Positions 21,545-33,726 of a DNA stretch of 64,000 nt are shown here, one piece after another. The position numbers and the translations under genes are program-made. Where the stretch lies: the NCBI GenBank assembly GCA_032716605.1, contig CM064572.1:45000563-45064562 (forward strand), in the 5' to 3' direction. Position 1 is the stretch's first letter. Each line of letters begins with the position of its first letter. The notes under the pieces are model-generated. The model saw only the letters and a list, made by a program, of their open reading frames with translations, was not told where the DNA came from and ran no database searches. The DNA is from Paralithodes platypus (taxonomy: Eukaryota; Arthropoda; Malacostraca; Decapoda; Lithodidae).

Positions 21545-23348
21545 TGTGACGTTAACCACTCCGTTAGAACCGCATGGCTTGTCCTACAGTGACTCGCTAG
21601 GATCGCCAGGGCAGTGGATGGGGCTACAGTTTGTGTATTAGAGTGTGCTTTACTTCATATGAAAGCTTGTGTCATGGGCAGTCCAGAAAGGCTCTTTGTT
21701 TTCACCCATGTCAAGGCTTTATATATTTAATTGTAAAGTATATGTTTTATCATTAACTAGTAATGATGGGATCTGGGAGAGAGAGAGAGTAGAACAGAGT
21801 GAGAGGGAGCGCGTAGTGTTTTTGTCCCGCTCGATGACGTCACGGCTGGCTGCCTCGTTAGTGGGGGTTGGTTGAGAGAGGTCCTTCCCATGCTGTTAGC
21901 TCCCTTGTTAGTGGCTAGAGGACTTGCAACCGCTTTTTTCCCACGCGGCTCGAGCTGGTGCGAGTATATATACAGTTCCTCGCCACTCTCTCCCTCAGAT
22001 CTGGTTTCTAGAACGCACCCATCTTTTTCCCTTGCTACCTGTCACCTGCTCTGTACCTGAGAATCTTTTCCTCTGCCTATCTCTCTCATTTTCCATATCT
22101 TTCACCACCTTTTATTAACATTATATCCCCTCTGGTTAACTCTGCAAAATCAGCTTCATGCTGGCCAGTTGTATTGTGTGTTAAGGTCTAATATAGCCTA
22201 TGTTTGTTAGTTGTTAAGATAAGTGGATCACGAAGCATTGGTTGGCATTTATATTGTTTAAGTACTGCATCCTTTAATTATTAGTGTTCTGCTGGATTAG
22301 ATAATGCTAGACTAGGAGTCTGATATTATAAGGTATTGTTTCCTATGAGTGCTGGCTTTAGTTAAAAGCTGCACGACATACCTGAGAACTGGAGTTGATT
22401 GAGTAAATTCTAGTCTGTGTGCCATTGAGAGTAGAGCATGCACGAATGAGGGCTTTTTGCCTATACCATTCTGCACTGTTCTAGTCTCGATTGTTTGTCT
22501 ATGAGGTACGCCAGGAGAACGCTTAATACTTCGGTATTAAGGTTTCTCAAAAGAGCTACCCTTCATTATAACGTAATATTTGACGCACAGACTTGAGATT
22601 TGCACTAGGCTATGCGGCATGCCATGCGCACCAGTATCTCGTATCATTGACTCTAGCTAGACTTTATCAATCATAGTAGACATTAAGTATATTAACCTAA
22701 TTACTCTTTTTATGTATACCCGTTTATGATTACACAAGCATTTCGCAGCCTAGTTTGATGTATTGAGACACAAACGACTTAGGCTCTTTTTGTTGATAGG
22801 AATACTGCATTGTCGTGGGGATTATTATTATTGTTGTTGTGTTTAGGATATTCTTGGCTCCGACGGCATTATATATATTCTGCCTTTTTGTGTGCATAGC
22901 CTGCACGAGCATTGTTCCGCTGCCTGCCTTTTTGGGTTCCATTTCCGATACGAGCATCTTTATAGCATCTAACATTTAAAGAAGATTCCTTGTTAGTGTT
23001 GAAGGACTTTAGTGCACTTTCTTTCATGCAGGAGTGTCTGACATTTATTGATTAAAGTAACGTAAGCTGTAACTTCTCTTACCACCTTACTTTGCATACC
23101 ATAACCAAGCACCTTCGGTTATAGGTAGTAATAGGCTGTTTTCACATAACATTAAGCCTAGAGTAGACGCACATTTATTGAGAGTTTGATAGCCTATTAT
23201 TGCATATAGAACTCTGTAGAGTATTTGTGTTCTTTGTTCACTGGGAATATACATCAGAGGTTGGAGCTAGCGCTTTCCGTTGTAGCATTTATGCCATTAC
23301 TAGTCCAATGAATAAGAGCCCTGATATATTTAAACCCCAGTCGTAACA
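21545..23348 (+). mobile_element. Solo LTR of gypsy element family A
   Basis: The 1,804-bp sequence starts TGTGACGTTAACCACTCCG and ends CAGTCGTAACA, matching both LTRs of element A at 47102-48918 and 53378-55736. It is flanked by a 4-bp duplication GTAC (21541-21544 and 23349-23352). No internal sequence is present, so it is the product of LTR-LTR recombination. A candidate promoter TATATATA lies near 21965 after GAGCTGGTGCGAG. Confidence 0.93.
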
Positions 23349-23465
23349 GTACACACTAGTCTAGAAGGGGGATCTAATGGAAGTTTTTAACCTTGATGGA
23401 GGTCTAGGGAGGAAACTAGAAAAATAATGAATACATGAACAAAATCGACCAAAAAGTGAACCATG
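23349..23465 (+). mobile_element. TTAA-MITE copy 5, right part
   Basis: Begins with the second GTAC and continues ACACTAGTCTAGAAGGGGGA, GATGGAGGTCTAGGGAGGAAAC and GACCAAAAAGTGAACCATG, exactly the part missing from 21287-21544. Confidence 0.88.
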
Positions 23466-23585
23466 TGAAAGTAAGAAACAAATAGTAGCTTTCATTCTGC
23501 AGACAATCCTGCCAGATGTTACCAGGTGTGCCAATTATGGTAACAATAAGTGAACAAGGCTACGTAGGGTGTTCAGTCCTGGCGT

Positions 23586-23652
23586 TATTCTTGACTTAAA
23601 GTGTGCTGGCTTAATAATCCAGAGGGGTTGATAGCCTCTGAAGTCATATTTT
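23586..23652 (+). repeat. Dispersed repeat, partner of 19306-19375
   Basis: Shares the GGCTTAATAATCC and GATAGCCTCT blocks with 19306-19375 in opposite orientation. The family is not recognised. Confidence 0.55.
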
Positions 23653-23767
23653 AACTAAGTTTATGCATTTTGCCGATTTCTACATTATTAGTCTCGTGAC
23701 AAACCATATCAATCATAAAAACTGTTCATATAATATATAATAATGTTATATTTTTTTAGCTCACTAC

Positions 23768-24140
23768 TTAAGGAGGTTGGTTCACTTTTTGGGCGATTTT
23801 TGCATGTATTCATTATTTTTCTAGTTTCCTCCCTAGACCTCCATCAAATTAAAAAAAAAAAACATTCATTAGATCCCCCATCTACATTAATTTGTACATT
23901 TTTCGGTAGACAAATGTCCCGGCCAAAGGACCGGTTCTGCCAACATTACAGGCTCACTATCGTTCGCCAGGGAAAACGTCGACACCTAAATAGCACGAAA
24001 GATCTAAATACTGACGATTAGATGGCGCGAATGGTCTTCAAATCGACTAACTAATGGGGCAAACATCTTAACATCTAAAAACTGATGGCGCTAAACATGA
24101 GGCAGAAAGTGGTCCAGAAAACCGGCCCATGTCCCCTTAA
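23768..24140 (-). mobile_element. TTAA-MITE copy 6 with TTAA at both ends
   Basis: A 373-bp copy bounded by TTAAGGAGGTTGGTTCAC and CCCATGTCCCCTTAA. It carries the same ordered blocks (TTTCCTCCCTAGACCTCC, GATCCCCCATCTAC, CACTATCGTTCGCCAGG, subrepeats). Confidence 0.82.
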
Positions 24141-26049
24141 TTGTGTGTTATACATAAGAGAGTAGACAAAATACTGATTCGTGAGATAAATCCACTACAA
24201 AGCAGCAAGTACATGCTTACAAATAAATACTATACATAATTTGATGTCTCTCATATGCTACTAACTTAATTATCATATGTTCATGCACATTTAATAACGC
24301 TTTTATGGGATAATTATACCCAGGTTTTTATTGTGTACAGTGATCAGAGAATGAACAATGTCAAAGTTTTAGTTATATTTATTTGTAGAATAGCATACAT
24401 TTTGAAGACAAACAAAAAATATTAATAAAGGTTTCAGATCGGGTTTCGTAAAAGCCTCACCAAATTCATCGGGCAAAAACAACGCATTACTATAGTATCT
24501 CAACAATTAACAGTGGGTTTTCTCCTTTGAACGGTTTGGATATTAATTAATGTTGTTTCTCAATATATACTGTATATTGATGGCTGCGCCTTAACCCCTT
24601 CTGTACCGGCGACGTCGTTTAAATTTTATTCTAGCTATTTTTTGACGATTTCACCCACTTTAATAAAGAACTGCGGTAGCAGAAAAGGTTAAGCGAGATA
24701 GTTCGAAGCCTTTTAATTGCTAGAGGCCCTTTTTATCCTATTTAAAATCGTCTAATAGTAGCAGAAGTAATGTTAAAAGGACATCAACGAAACAGAAGTG
24801 GTTAAGCAATTGACAATCTATTTGAGTAAATGGATAACGTAATATTGAAGGCTTCCACTCTAAGTAATGTTGACATTAACAATAAATGTGATTTACATGA
24901 AAGTTGAAGCAATCGAGTTCACTCAGTATGTCTTGCCTTTATGTCATTCCCTGTCTAAACTCAACAGTATTTAAGCATCCAATTATTACTGTTTAGTTAT
25001 AATAATAATAATGTTTATTCAAGTTAGCAATTTACAATAGTGGTACAACATATGTTTAAAATATGACATGTACGTACCAGCTTGCATAATTCCAACTAAG
25101 GATAGCCCAATAAGGCCGTTAGGCGTATTTCCACTGGGGTCCTTATGTACCCTTTAAATATATGTTTTCTGTTACATCAGATTATACGTTTTTGGTTCTG
25201 TAACCCATTCATTTATAGATAATATTCATATAAAATGTATAATAGAAGTTTGTGTATGAATAATTATGTAATTTAGGTACTAGGATACTTATTAAAGAAT
25301 TAGAATACTGGACTACCATACAGTGCATGACATTATATAGAAGATGTTTTATCAATTAAAATAATGTTGAATTAATTCAGTGTTTAAATAATAAACTTTA
25401 AATTGGTTATTTATAATACATCTGGTCAACGTATATCATTGCCAAGCTATGACTAAGAAATTAATCATTAATAACATATACCCTGTTTCATTTCATATGA
25501 CGGCAAATTGCAAAGTTCCCATCAAGATTTCTCAGTTATTTTGAAGATTTTGTAGTGAAATATGGTGTTAATTACATAAACTTGGTCTGAATAGGATGCA
25601 GAAGCATATAGTGGCATCATATTTGTCCATAAAATACATTATAAATTAGCTGCTAAGGGATTCAATTTACCGGGAGATGAAAAGAAACAGAGTATAGTCA
25701 AGTTCTCGGATGTAAACAAAGTCATTCACACTCTCTCACTAAACACAACTTGGGAAAGACGTCCGTTCGTCTCTGACTTAATTAATCTTCAATAATCACA
25801 GCCATCCAGCCTTCATAAGCGTCTCAACTCTACCTAACAGCTAAGACTCTTATGTAGTATAATCACTGGGCCTATAATTATTATGTATTTAATATCTACT
25901 AGACTAATAAATTATCGTCAAAGAAAAAGGTAAATGTTCATCGCAATGGGTTTCGAAATGAAATGTAAAGCCCTATTTGTTTATTCTATTTATTTCAATA
26001 CTATTTGTTGCTTACAGTCCCAACATTCTCATCATAATATGCAATAGCA
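24141..26049. other. AT-rich stretch with nothing recognised
   Basis: About 1.9 kb of AT-rich DNA without a meaningful ORF, element end or long repeat that I can support. A short (AAT)n-like tract near 25003-25015 precedes TTTATTCAAGTTAGC, which could be a LINE or SINE tail, but I see no body for it. Confidence 0.5.
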
Positions 26050-27378
26050 TTATACCAACAAGCAAACACTCTCATCAATCACTTCTCACATGTCAGCCGC
26101 CTAAAACCTCACAAAGGCGACCGGACTGACGTGTCATCCGACGTAGGAGACAATTCCCCACAGACCCTGACTATACACCCTTCACCAATCACCAGATAAA
26201 GCATATCATCAACAATCTCAAGCACTCACCCGCCTGTGGCCTAGCCAACATAAGCAACATACACCTCAGACACCTGGGACCACAAGGCATACAAGCACTC
26301 ACTAACATAATTATCAAACTACAGCTATTCACACAACACAATACCAGACATTTGGAAGCACTCCTTTGCTCCCCCTCCAAAGTCATAGAACGCCTAGTAT
26401 TACAACTAATTACACCTGACCTACCCCTAGCTCCAACACAACATGGCTTTAGGCCACTGCACTCCACAAACACTCTTCTCACAGACCTTACACAAAGAGC
26501 TTTCGACGGCATCAACTCAGCTAGACCACCACACAGATCACTATTAGCCACACTCGACATTAGTAAAGCCTTTGATGCCATCCCCCGCCACAACCTAACA
26601 AACAAAATCTACAACACAAACATGCACAACAACACACAAAAGGTGGCTGGCCAACTTTCTAGCAGGCAGATGTGCACACGTATCTTTTGCCGGTCAGTCA
26701 TCTAAAATCAGAAACTTTCCAAACGGAGTCCCACAAGGATCCGTCCTATCGCCCGCACTCTTCAATCTGTACATGCACGATGTAACTACACCCAATGCGC
26801 CCCAAATGGACTTGGCCTCCTATGCAGATGACATAACACTCACATGCACACACCATGACCCAAAGGGAGCAACAGATCTCCTTCAACCCTATCTCAACAC
26901 ACTACATGGCTGGTGCACTACAAACAGACATAATCTAGCCCCAGCCATATCCACCGCAGCCCTGCTCACAGGTTGGACGGGGGAGCGCGAATGCATCCCT
27001 CAACTCACCATAGACAACACACCCCTAACACATACACACACACCCAGAATCCTGGGAGTGGCATGTGGTACTCAAGTGACATTCAAACAGCACGCCACAA
27101 ACATTGAAGGGGAGCTGACACCTAGACTTGGCGCCCTCAGGTCACTTGCTCACACAAAGTTTGGACACAACAAAGAAACTGCCACCACAGTGTATGGACA
27201 ATACATGGGATCAGTGATGGATTACGCAAGCCCAGCCTGGGCTTCTAACCTAGCTGAAACACATCATGGGACCTTGCAGACTGTTCAAAGCAAAGCCCTG
27301 AAGATCATTACAGGCTGCACAGCTACTGCATCCACAGATCACCTACATCAGGGGGCCAAGGTCCTCAAAGTCAAAGAC
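26050..27378 (+). pseudogene. LINE reverse transcriptase, truncated and internally deleted
   Basis: One frame from about 26163 reads NLKHSPACGLANISNIHLRH, then LLCSPSKVIERL, HGFRPLHSTNTLLTDL and LATLDISKAFDAIPRHNL. After a frameshift near 26645 it continues WLANFLAGR, NGVPQGSVLSPALFNLYMHD, the catalytic SYADD (about 26820) and YGQYMGSVMDYASPAW. This is the RT and thumb of a CR1/jockey-group LINE. About 25 residues between the fingers and LLCSPS are missing, compared with the usual layout. It ends abruptly at 27378, where the inverted duplication starts. Confidence 0.85.
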
Positions 27379-27554
27379 CCTGCTGGTTAAGTTTGGCGAG
27401 TTCGAGCTGAAACAACATCTCGGTAGACAAACCTTGAGGAGGGGGTGCTACTATCGGGGACCCACCCCTTGAATCACCTAGAGGCATACCCAACTGCCAG
27501 CGGGCATCGGCCTGCGGGAACGTACCCAGCTCCGGAACCCGAGGGGGCGCCATG
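27379..27554 (-). pseudogene. gag B fragment, far side of element D (left arm)
   Basis: The minus-strand peptide APPRVPELGTFPQADARW to MLFQLELAKLNQQ matches gag B at about 57925-58100. It is the continuation of 35632-35953 beyond element D. It stops at the outer end of the inverted duplication. Confidence 0.88.
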
Positions 27555-27558
27555 ATAG

Positions 27559-29431
27559 TGTTACGTCCTGGGATATATAAACACTGGGCTCTTTCTATTG
27601 GACTAGGTATGCGGCAACAAGCAACAACGGAAAACGCTAGATCCAACCCTTATCTATAAACCCAGGCAACAAACCACCCTAAACCGTCAAGAGTCCTGCC
27701 TGGACAACAAGGTATCCTATGACTCGGTTACAGGGTGCACGCACTATAGACTGCTGATAGTCAAGCAGGCTATATAAAAGATCACACAATTAAGTTGACA
27801 TAAAGCTTCAAGGAAAAGATAGATAACGGAATTAAATTGCAGAAACAATTTAATAACAAACTAGAAGAAAGTACATTTAACGTTACGTTAATTAATAAAA
27901 CTAATCACCCCTGCGTGAAAGAAGGTGAAAGCAAACAGTCCTCAAAACATCGTACAGGTAGACAAGATGCAGGTTTCTATACTGCATGCGGCTACTGTAG
28001 GATCTGATGCTTAGCAAAGAAAGTAAGTTACGGATTTAGAGAACTCTTAACTCATAAGCAGGAATAAATACTAGTGATAGGCCATACAGTGTATAATGGC
28101 ATAGGTATAATTAAATAAAGGCAGCAACTCGCAACATGACCACATACAGGTGTGCTTCTCACTCTTAGTCAGGCAAGCCTGCTCGGACAGAGTCTCTAAG
28201 CCACACCCTGACTCACAATGCTCACAAAAACGGTAAACTGTGGCACAATAACAAGCATACAGATATAATAAACCACTAGCTGTTAATCTGCCAGGCGGCA
28301 GAGGTCTAGCCGGAAGGATATAGGCTTCGGATACTCGGGCTGAGCCACCTGCTCTAGCCTAGGGATGTTCCCAAGTCTGTGCGCCAAATTACTCTAATTG
28401 AAAGGGTGCTCTCTTGAGAGACTCAGATCGCAAGTATCTGACTCTCTCCTGGCGACCCTAGAGCAAAAGCAAGACGTGCTAGCGCAGTGCTGAGTGGACT
28501 AGGCAAGGGCCCTCACACAACACAACACTAGACACACAGGGACACAGACAAGAAAATGCCCCCAGACTCCCACGGGTATCCTAGTAAAGTCGTGCGGGTC
28601 CACAGGACTCGCACCAGCAGACTTTACTTAAAGGATCGCAAAAAGCCCCCCCTCCGGTCTAGCCCCTGCTAACCTGACACAAGAACACACTAGCAAGCAT
28701 GAAACCACCAAATCTGAGACAACAAAAAAAGCTTCCTAGGTCTCATTAACAATTATATCTCTGCATAAGGCCCAAAATCCTATCTAATTATCTGAGAGCT
28801 CGTCGTTAATACAATAATAGATATAAGGTCTATCAAGGGGATGAGATAATTAAGTAGATTGGTGAAGTAGTGGAAGGGAGGTATACAAAGTAAGAGAGAA
28901 AGTTTCTAAGTGGGGTTGAGAGGGATAGATATCAAGGGGGTCCGAAGGGTACGACAGTGAGGTGAGCTCAGAGTCTTAAATCTGTCTGGACCCCACCCTA
29001 GGCATGCGAAATACATCCCATGCTTGGCAATACTCAACACCATTGCCGGGTCAAAATCCTCTACCCCTTGCGTGAGTCGAAACTAAGCCTAACGTTGCGA
29101 TCAATTGGCAACAATCAGGCTCGTCCCAAGCTAGTCTCTCCGCGCCCGCGCGAAGCAACGTCCCCCAGCCGGTCTCTCTCTCCCGCTCGTCTCCTCCCAC
29201 TCTCACTAGACTTACATCTTATATATAATAATGAAACTATCAACTATCGAGAATAAAATATACTAAGATGCGTTGGTTAAGAATAAGGGCAGCTTCAAGC
29301 TGTGAAACAACATAAGAATATCCCAGACATTAGTTACATTGTCGTAGGATATATACTAAGGAAAAGCCTAAACGGCTGGGCAGCCGACCCTCGCGCATGC
29401 CCGCACGTGGCTACTATGCAGGAGCGTCACA
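27559..29431 (-). repeat. 3' LTR of element D
   Basis: Minus strand TGTGACGCTCC at 29431 to GACGTAACA at 27559, 1,873 bp. Directly upstream on the minus strand is the polypurine tract CTTGGGGGAGA (29432-29442), the usual second-strand primer. Confidence 0.92.
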
Positions 29432-29733
29432 TCTCCCCCAAGATATAAGACACTTGACTAAGTTCTTCATATCTAACAGAAAGCTTCTCATAGTACCACA
29501 CACTGTTGCGACACAAGGCACTATATATAAAAAAGAAATAAAGACTGTTGCGCTCCACCGAGCAAGTTCAACTATCTTAGCGACAATAAGCGAAAACATT
29601 CAACTTAGATACTGCTACAACATCTTATACAAAATTCTACACGTTATAAAAATAAAGAGTTTTTACAAGGTATTTGCTTTTTTAATTTGTTTTTTTCGGC
29701 TGAACTACAGTGACAGCCTATTTTCCTCCACAC

Positions 29734-31692
29734 TCAACACACACTGACTGAACGGCGAGGGTTCTCCTGCAAACAAACCCTCCCGTGACAAACAATCAGC
29801 CAAAACATTATCAGTGCCCTTAGCATGCCACACATCCAACTTGTGTCCCGGTAGCAAAACAACACCTGGCACTGATAAACTGCCCAGTTCATCACAAGAC
29901 TGGCATTTCTCTTCGCTCTTTCCGGCAACGGGGCCTGCCAATAACGTTTCACTAGTTCTACCTTCGTGATAGGCGATGCAGCCCCGAGGCGGTCTATGGC
30001 GTCGTCAACTCTCGATAAGGTATAGGCGTCTGTCAGGGATAATGCACACACACTCTCGCAATCAACACACTCACTAATCTTGCCACTTAACACAGGTTGC
30101 AAAGTTACAGGCAACGACCACTCACGACATTCCTTATCCCTCAGACCCTTCGTCAACACGTAATCCAGCTCTGCTTGCACCACAGGCTGTCGAGCAGGAT
30201 TTATACGGTAGGGAATTAAACTGAGCCTTGCACTATCTCCAGCCTGCATGTCGGATTCTACCCCGTACATCAGGCCTGGAGAAGCAACAAACATGCGGAT
30301 GCACTGCCACAGCCTAGTAAACAACTTATCTCGCAGAATAACAATCCTAGTGCCCTTCCACAACCCAGCCGAGACCGCAGCTTCTAACCTGTAGTATCCC
30401 TCCTTCTCCACCTTCGTCCCTAGAACAGCCAGGTCATGAGAGGGACAATCAGTACCACCTGTGCAGTCACTCCCATAGTTCATTATTGCTAAGGCTTCCC
30501 CGCCGATACCGTACATGCACACCCCCACATTTCTTACGACAACATCTGCCTGCGCAGCATCACCGCTTTTAGCGACATGGCCAGATACAGTCGGTCTATG
30601 GTAGGGCTGTTGCAATTGACTAGAGCAGCATTGGGAGGCTATGCGACGACTGGGCACTTCTATGCCACAGCCAACCTCACCAATCTGCTCAACGTCCTCC
30701 TTTTGACCACCACCCTTGGCAGCCATGGGTCGACCCTGACCTGGCAACCATGCCAAAGCCTCGTTGCCCACCTTGAACCACCGAAACAACGAGGCTAACG
30801 GTCTTTCAACATTCACGTGACCTGCCCGCGGAACATCTTGCACCGCCCGAGTTGTGAGGCTCAGGGGCTCGGCACGACCAGTGGGGTATGAACCGAGCTG
30901 GTGCTGGAGCGCTGCACACTGCTGCTCAGGCAGGTGCTCTAGCGCTTCCACAGCCACCAGACTCGTGTCCCCCACCCACTGCTCCGCCGAGACATGACAA
31001 TCCCTACTCTCCTCCACCTGTTCCCTACTGCCCCCCTCTCCTTCTCCACCTTGGCCGCTGCAGACCAACGCAGGGACAGTAGGCTGCTCAGGTGGTTGCC
31101 TCACAAAGTCCTCCAACAGGTTCACATGACATGTTTCCCCGTCCTCGTGTTTGATCTCGACAGCACCATTACCACACTTCTGAACTTCCGGATCCTCCAA
31201 CTGCAGTTTACAAATATCTGAGGGAACCAACCTGTCTAGATGCTTCCGAAGCAACCCAAGTCCTCCCCCAATATCAAACTGAGCAACCCTTTTTTCTCTC
31301 CGTGTGTAACGTTGCTGCCTCGGAGTCTCTTCCTGCCCTACCTCCTCACTAGCTGTGACAGGTCCTGGGGCCTCTCCAGACTCTAACATAGGTGCCAATA
31401 ATGAGTCACCAAGAAACACTGCCGGCTCAAAACTCTCCAATTGACCAACACTTCCCGTTTTCTTGTGACCTTTCCTCCGCGGTTTGATAGACTTAGGTGG
31501 TGGCTGCAAGGCTCCGGATGTCTGAGAACACGTCACAACACACGCCATGGTTTGTACGCTACACTTCTCAACCAACTCCTGTTCCTCCCTAGTAACGTCG
31601 GCCGCCTTCTCGGCAACGACCATGGGTGAAACCTTAGAAGCAGGCACCGCAAAGTCGTTGCCGAGGAGGAGGTCGACGCCCCCAACAGGCAA
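29734..31692 (-). pseudogene. Element D pol remnant, 652-codon fused ORF
   Basis: The long frame opens with GGVDLLLGNDF, the end of the protease. It then has a linker (LRKHLDRLVPSDI), an integrase C-terminal scrap (HVNLLEDFVRQPPEQP), an RT entry (EHLPEQQCAALQHQLGSYP), a segment of unknown origin (about 30815-30270), and RT finger residues (PYRINPARQPVVQAELDYV, SLTDAYTLSRVDD). In another frame at 29860-29790 follow the last RNase H residues (GTDNVLADCLSRE). The integrase catalytic core and the RT YVDD palm are absent. The deletion joints and extra segment are all read through without a stop. It cannot encode a working polymerase or integrase. Confidence 0.8.
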
Positions 31693-33510
31693 TTTTCTAC
31701 AATTCCTACATCCAGCTCCTTCGCCACACCACCCACCTCCAGCTCCATCCGCACCAGCGGGTAGGACTTCGTAGCATTGATCCCCTGAACTACCACCACC
31801 CGAGCAGCGTTAATCGGCCTACCAGTAAAGTTCTTTAACAAGGTCTGAGAAGCCCCCGTATCACGCAATAGCGTAACTCCTCGCCTTTCGCCAGCCCACC
31901 TCACAAAACCATGCCCTCCATGACCCCCAAAGACGTCGCGGACAGGGTTCGAGCCTTCCGGACTCTTGAACACAGGCTGTGTCCCAACCTCTGACGAACT
32001 ACCCTTGGGAAACTCAGAAGATATAGGCGACACCCCTATGCTGCGGGCCAATGACACAACCTTGTTTGGTGGCTTGTTCGGACAAGCATTTGCAAAGTGA
32101 CCCTCCTTGTGACATGCAAAGCACTCTTTACTCTTTGGTTTCCCTTGGGAGTGGGAGGTACCATTAGACTTCTTATACGGGACGGTATTTGGTTTATGTT
32201 CAGTTTTATTGTCAGTGCTAGATGGTTTTGTGTATTTATGTGTATCAAAATTCTTGGGAGGGGGAGGGGTACGATCCTTTGCACCCGACTCACTCCTAGC
32301 TGCTGCTTCGCACCCTCGAATTAATGACAGTCGGAGGTCAGCCATTTCTGCTGCCTCCTGGAGGGTTCTAGGATTTTTTTCCTTTATATTTAATGTTAAG
32401 TTCCCGCCTGTGCACTTAAAGAACTGCTCCTAGAGAACCAGCTCACTCAACTCCTCAAAAGTAGCTGCCCTCTCAGAACGCAGCCAATGTCGTAGTGCAT
32501 CAGACAAGTCCCGGGCGTGTTCTAGGAAGGTACTATCCTTGCCCTTAGTAACATCCCGAAACTTCAAGCGGTAAGTTTCTGGTTGTAACTCATAGGCCCG
32601 TAGCACAGCCTTCTTTAGCTCATCATAAACTACACAGGACTCTAAAGGTAGTGCATCATACACTTTTAGCCCCTTTCCTAGGAGTCTTGATGAAACTAAT
32701 GCTGCCCACTTTTCCTGAGGCCACTGGTGTTCCTGACACTTCTTCTCAAATCGCATAAAAAACTCAGTCACACATGATTCATCGAACACTGGAACTAGTT
32801 TAAGCAGGTGCGACAATGATTGGTCCCGATGTCTGTTACCTCCCCCAATATTTCGCCCTGTTACCTCCCCTCGAGATCTCTCCAGCTCCCTGTCAGCCCG
32901 ATACCTAGTAGACTCTGCCTGCAGTTCAGCCTCTCGTATAGCTGTTCTCTCTGCAGCCTCAGCCTGAGCTCTAGCAGCCTCAGCCTGCACACTAGCCTGT
33001 CTCTCGGCAGCCTCAACCTGAGCTCTAGCAACCTCAACCTTGGCCATCTCAAGCCGAAACAACAAATCTGGAGTCAACCCTTGAGGAGGGGAAGGTGCAT
33101 TTAATGGAGAGGGTCCCTGTGATTGAATTCCACGCTGCCATTGACCATCAACTTGGGGGTATGTACTAAATTCAGGTACCCTGATGTTTGATATGGGGGT
33201 AGAGTGGAGGGGGGGCTGGGGACCGGGGCCCCCAGTCGCCTCTCCACCCAGGTCTCTCCCTTCTAAACCCAATATCAAAGTCCTCAACTGATCTTTCCTC
33301 ATGCCACTTAAACCCTGGTGACCCTGAAGACCTGCCACACACTTTAAGCCATACTTATTCAGCTTCAACACCCTGGCAGCGGTAAGGGGCACCTCTAAAA
33401 ATCGTCTAGCACCCTCCTCGCTATCGACTAGCCACTCCACAGGTTTTTCTCCCTCCAAGCCCGTATCGTATCGTGACCTGATCCACCACTGTGTTCTGAT
33501 GTATTAGACA
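31533..33510 (-). pseudogene. Element D gag and protease
   Basis: Starts at the ATG at 33508-33510 (MSNTSEHSGGSG). A frameshift near 33455 leads into a 342-codon frame with an Ala/Glu-rich coiled coil (AEAARAQAEAAER), then SLSHLLKLVPVFDES and a SCAN-like capsid (FEKKCQEHQWPQEKWAALV, LRAYELQPETYRLKF). A TAG at 32427-32429 interrupts between SELVL and EQFFKC. Downstream, in the same phase, come the knuckle CFACHKEGHFANAC and protease LLRDTGASQTLLKNF, followed by a frameshift near 31690. Gag, protease and the rest of pol were evidently one continuous frame in the parent. Confidence 0.88.
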
Positions 33511-33707
33511 TGTTTGTGTACTGCAGTAATTATCACGGTTATAGAATGTGCCTTATCTCCTATGCAAGTATGTATATACTAATGTTATTTAAAGTCTTTA
33601 GTGTGTTATATTGGTTGCTCCAAAAAAAAAAATCTATGTCCACTGTATTCCTCTAATCATAAGGAATCTCAAAACAAATGACCACTATATTCCTTTGTTC
33701 AGTAAAT

Positions 33708-33726
33708 CCTATGCAAGGTCGCCATT
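33708..33726 (-). promoter_or_regulatory. Primer-binding site of element D
   Basis: On the minus strand, two bases after the LTR end GTAACA, comes TGGCGACCTTGC. The same TGGCGACCTT follows the 5' LTRs of A and B. It would pair with a tRNA whose 3' end is ..GGTCGCCA; tRNA-Arg(UCG) is a possible primer by its acceptor sequence, an inference not tested. Confidence 0.75.
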
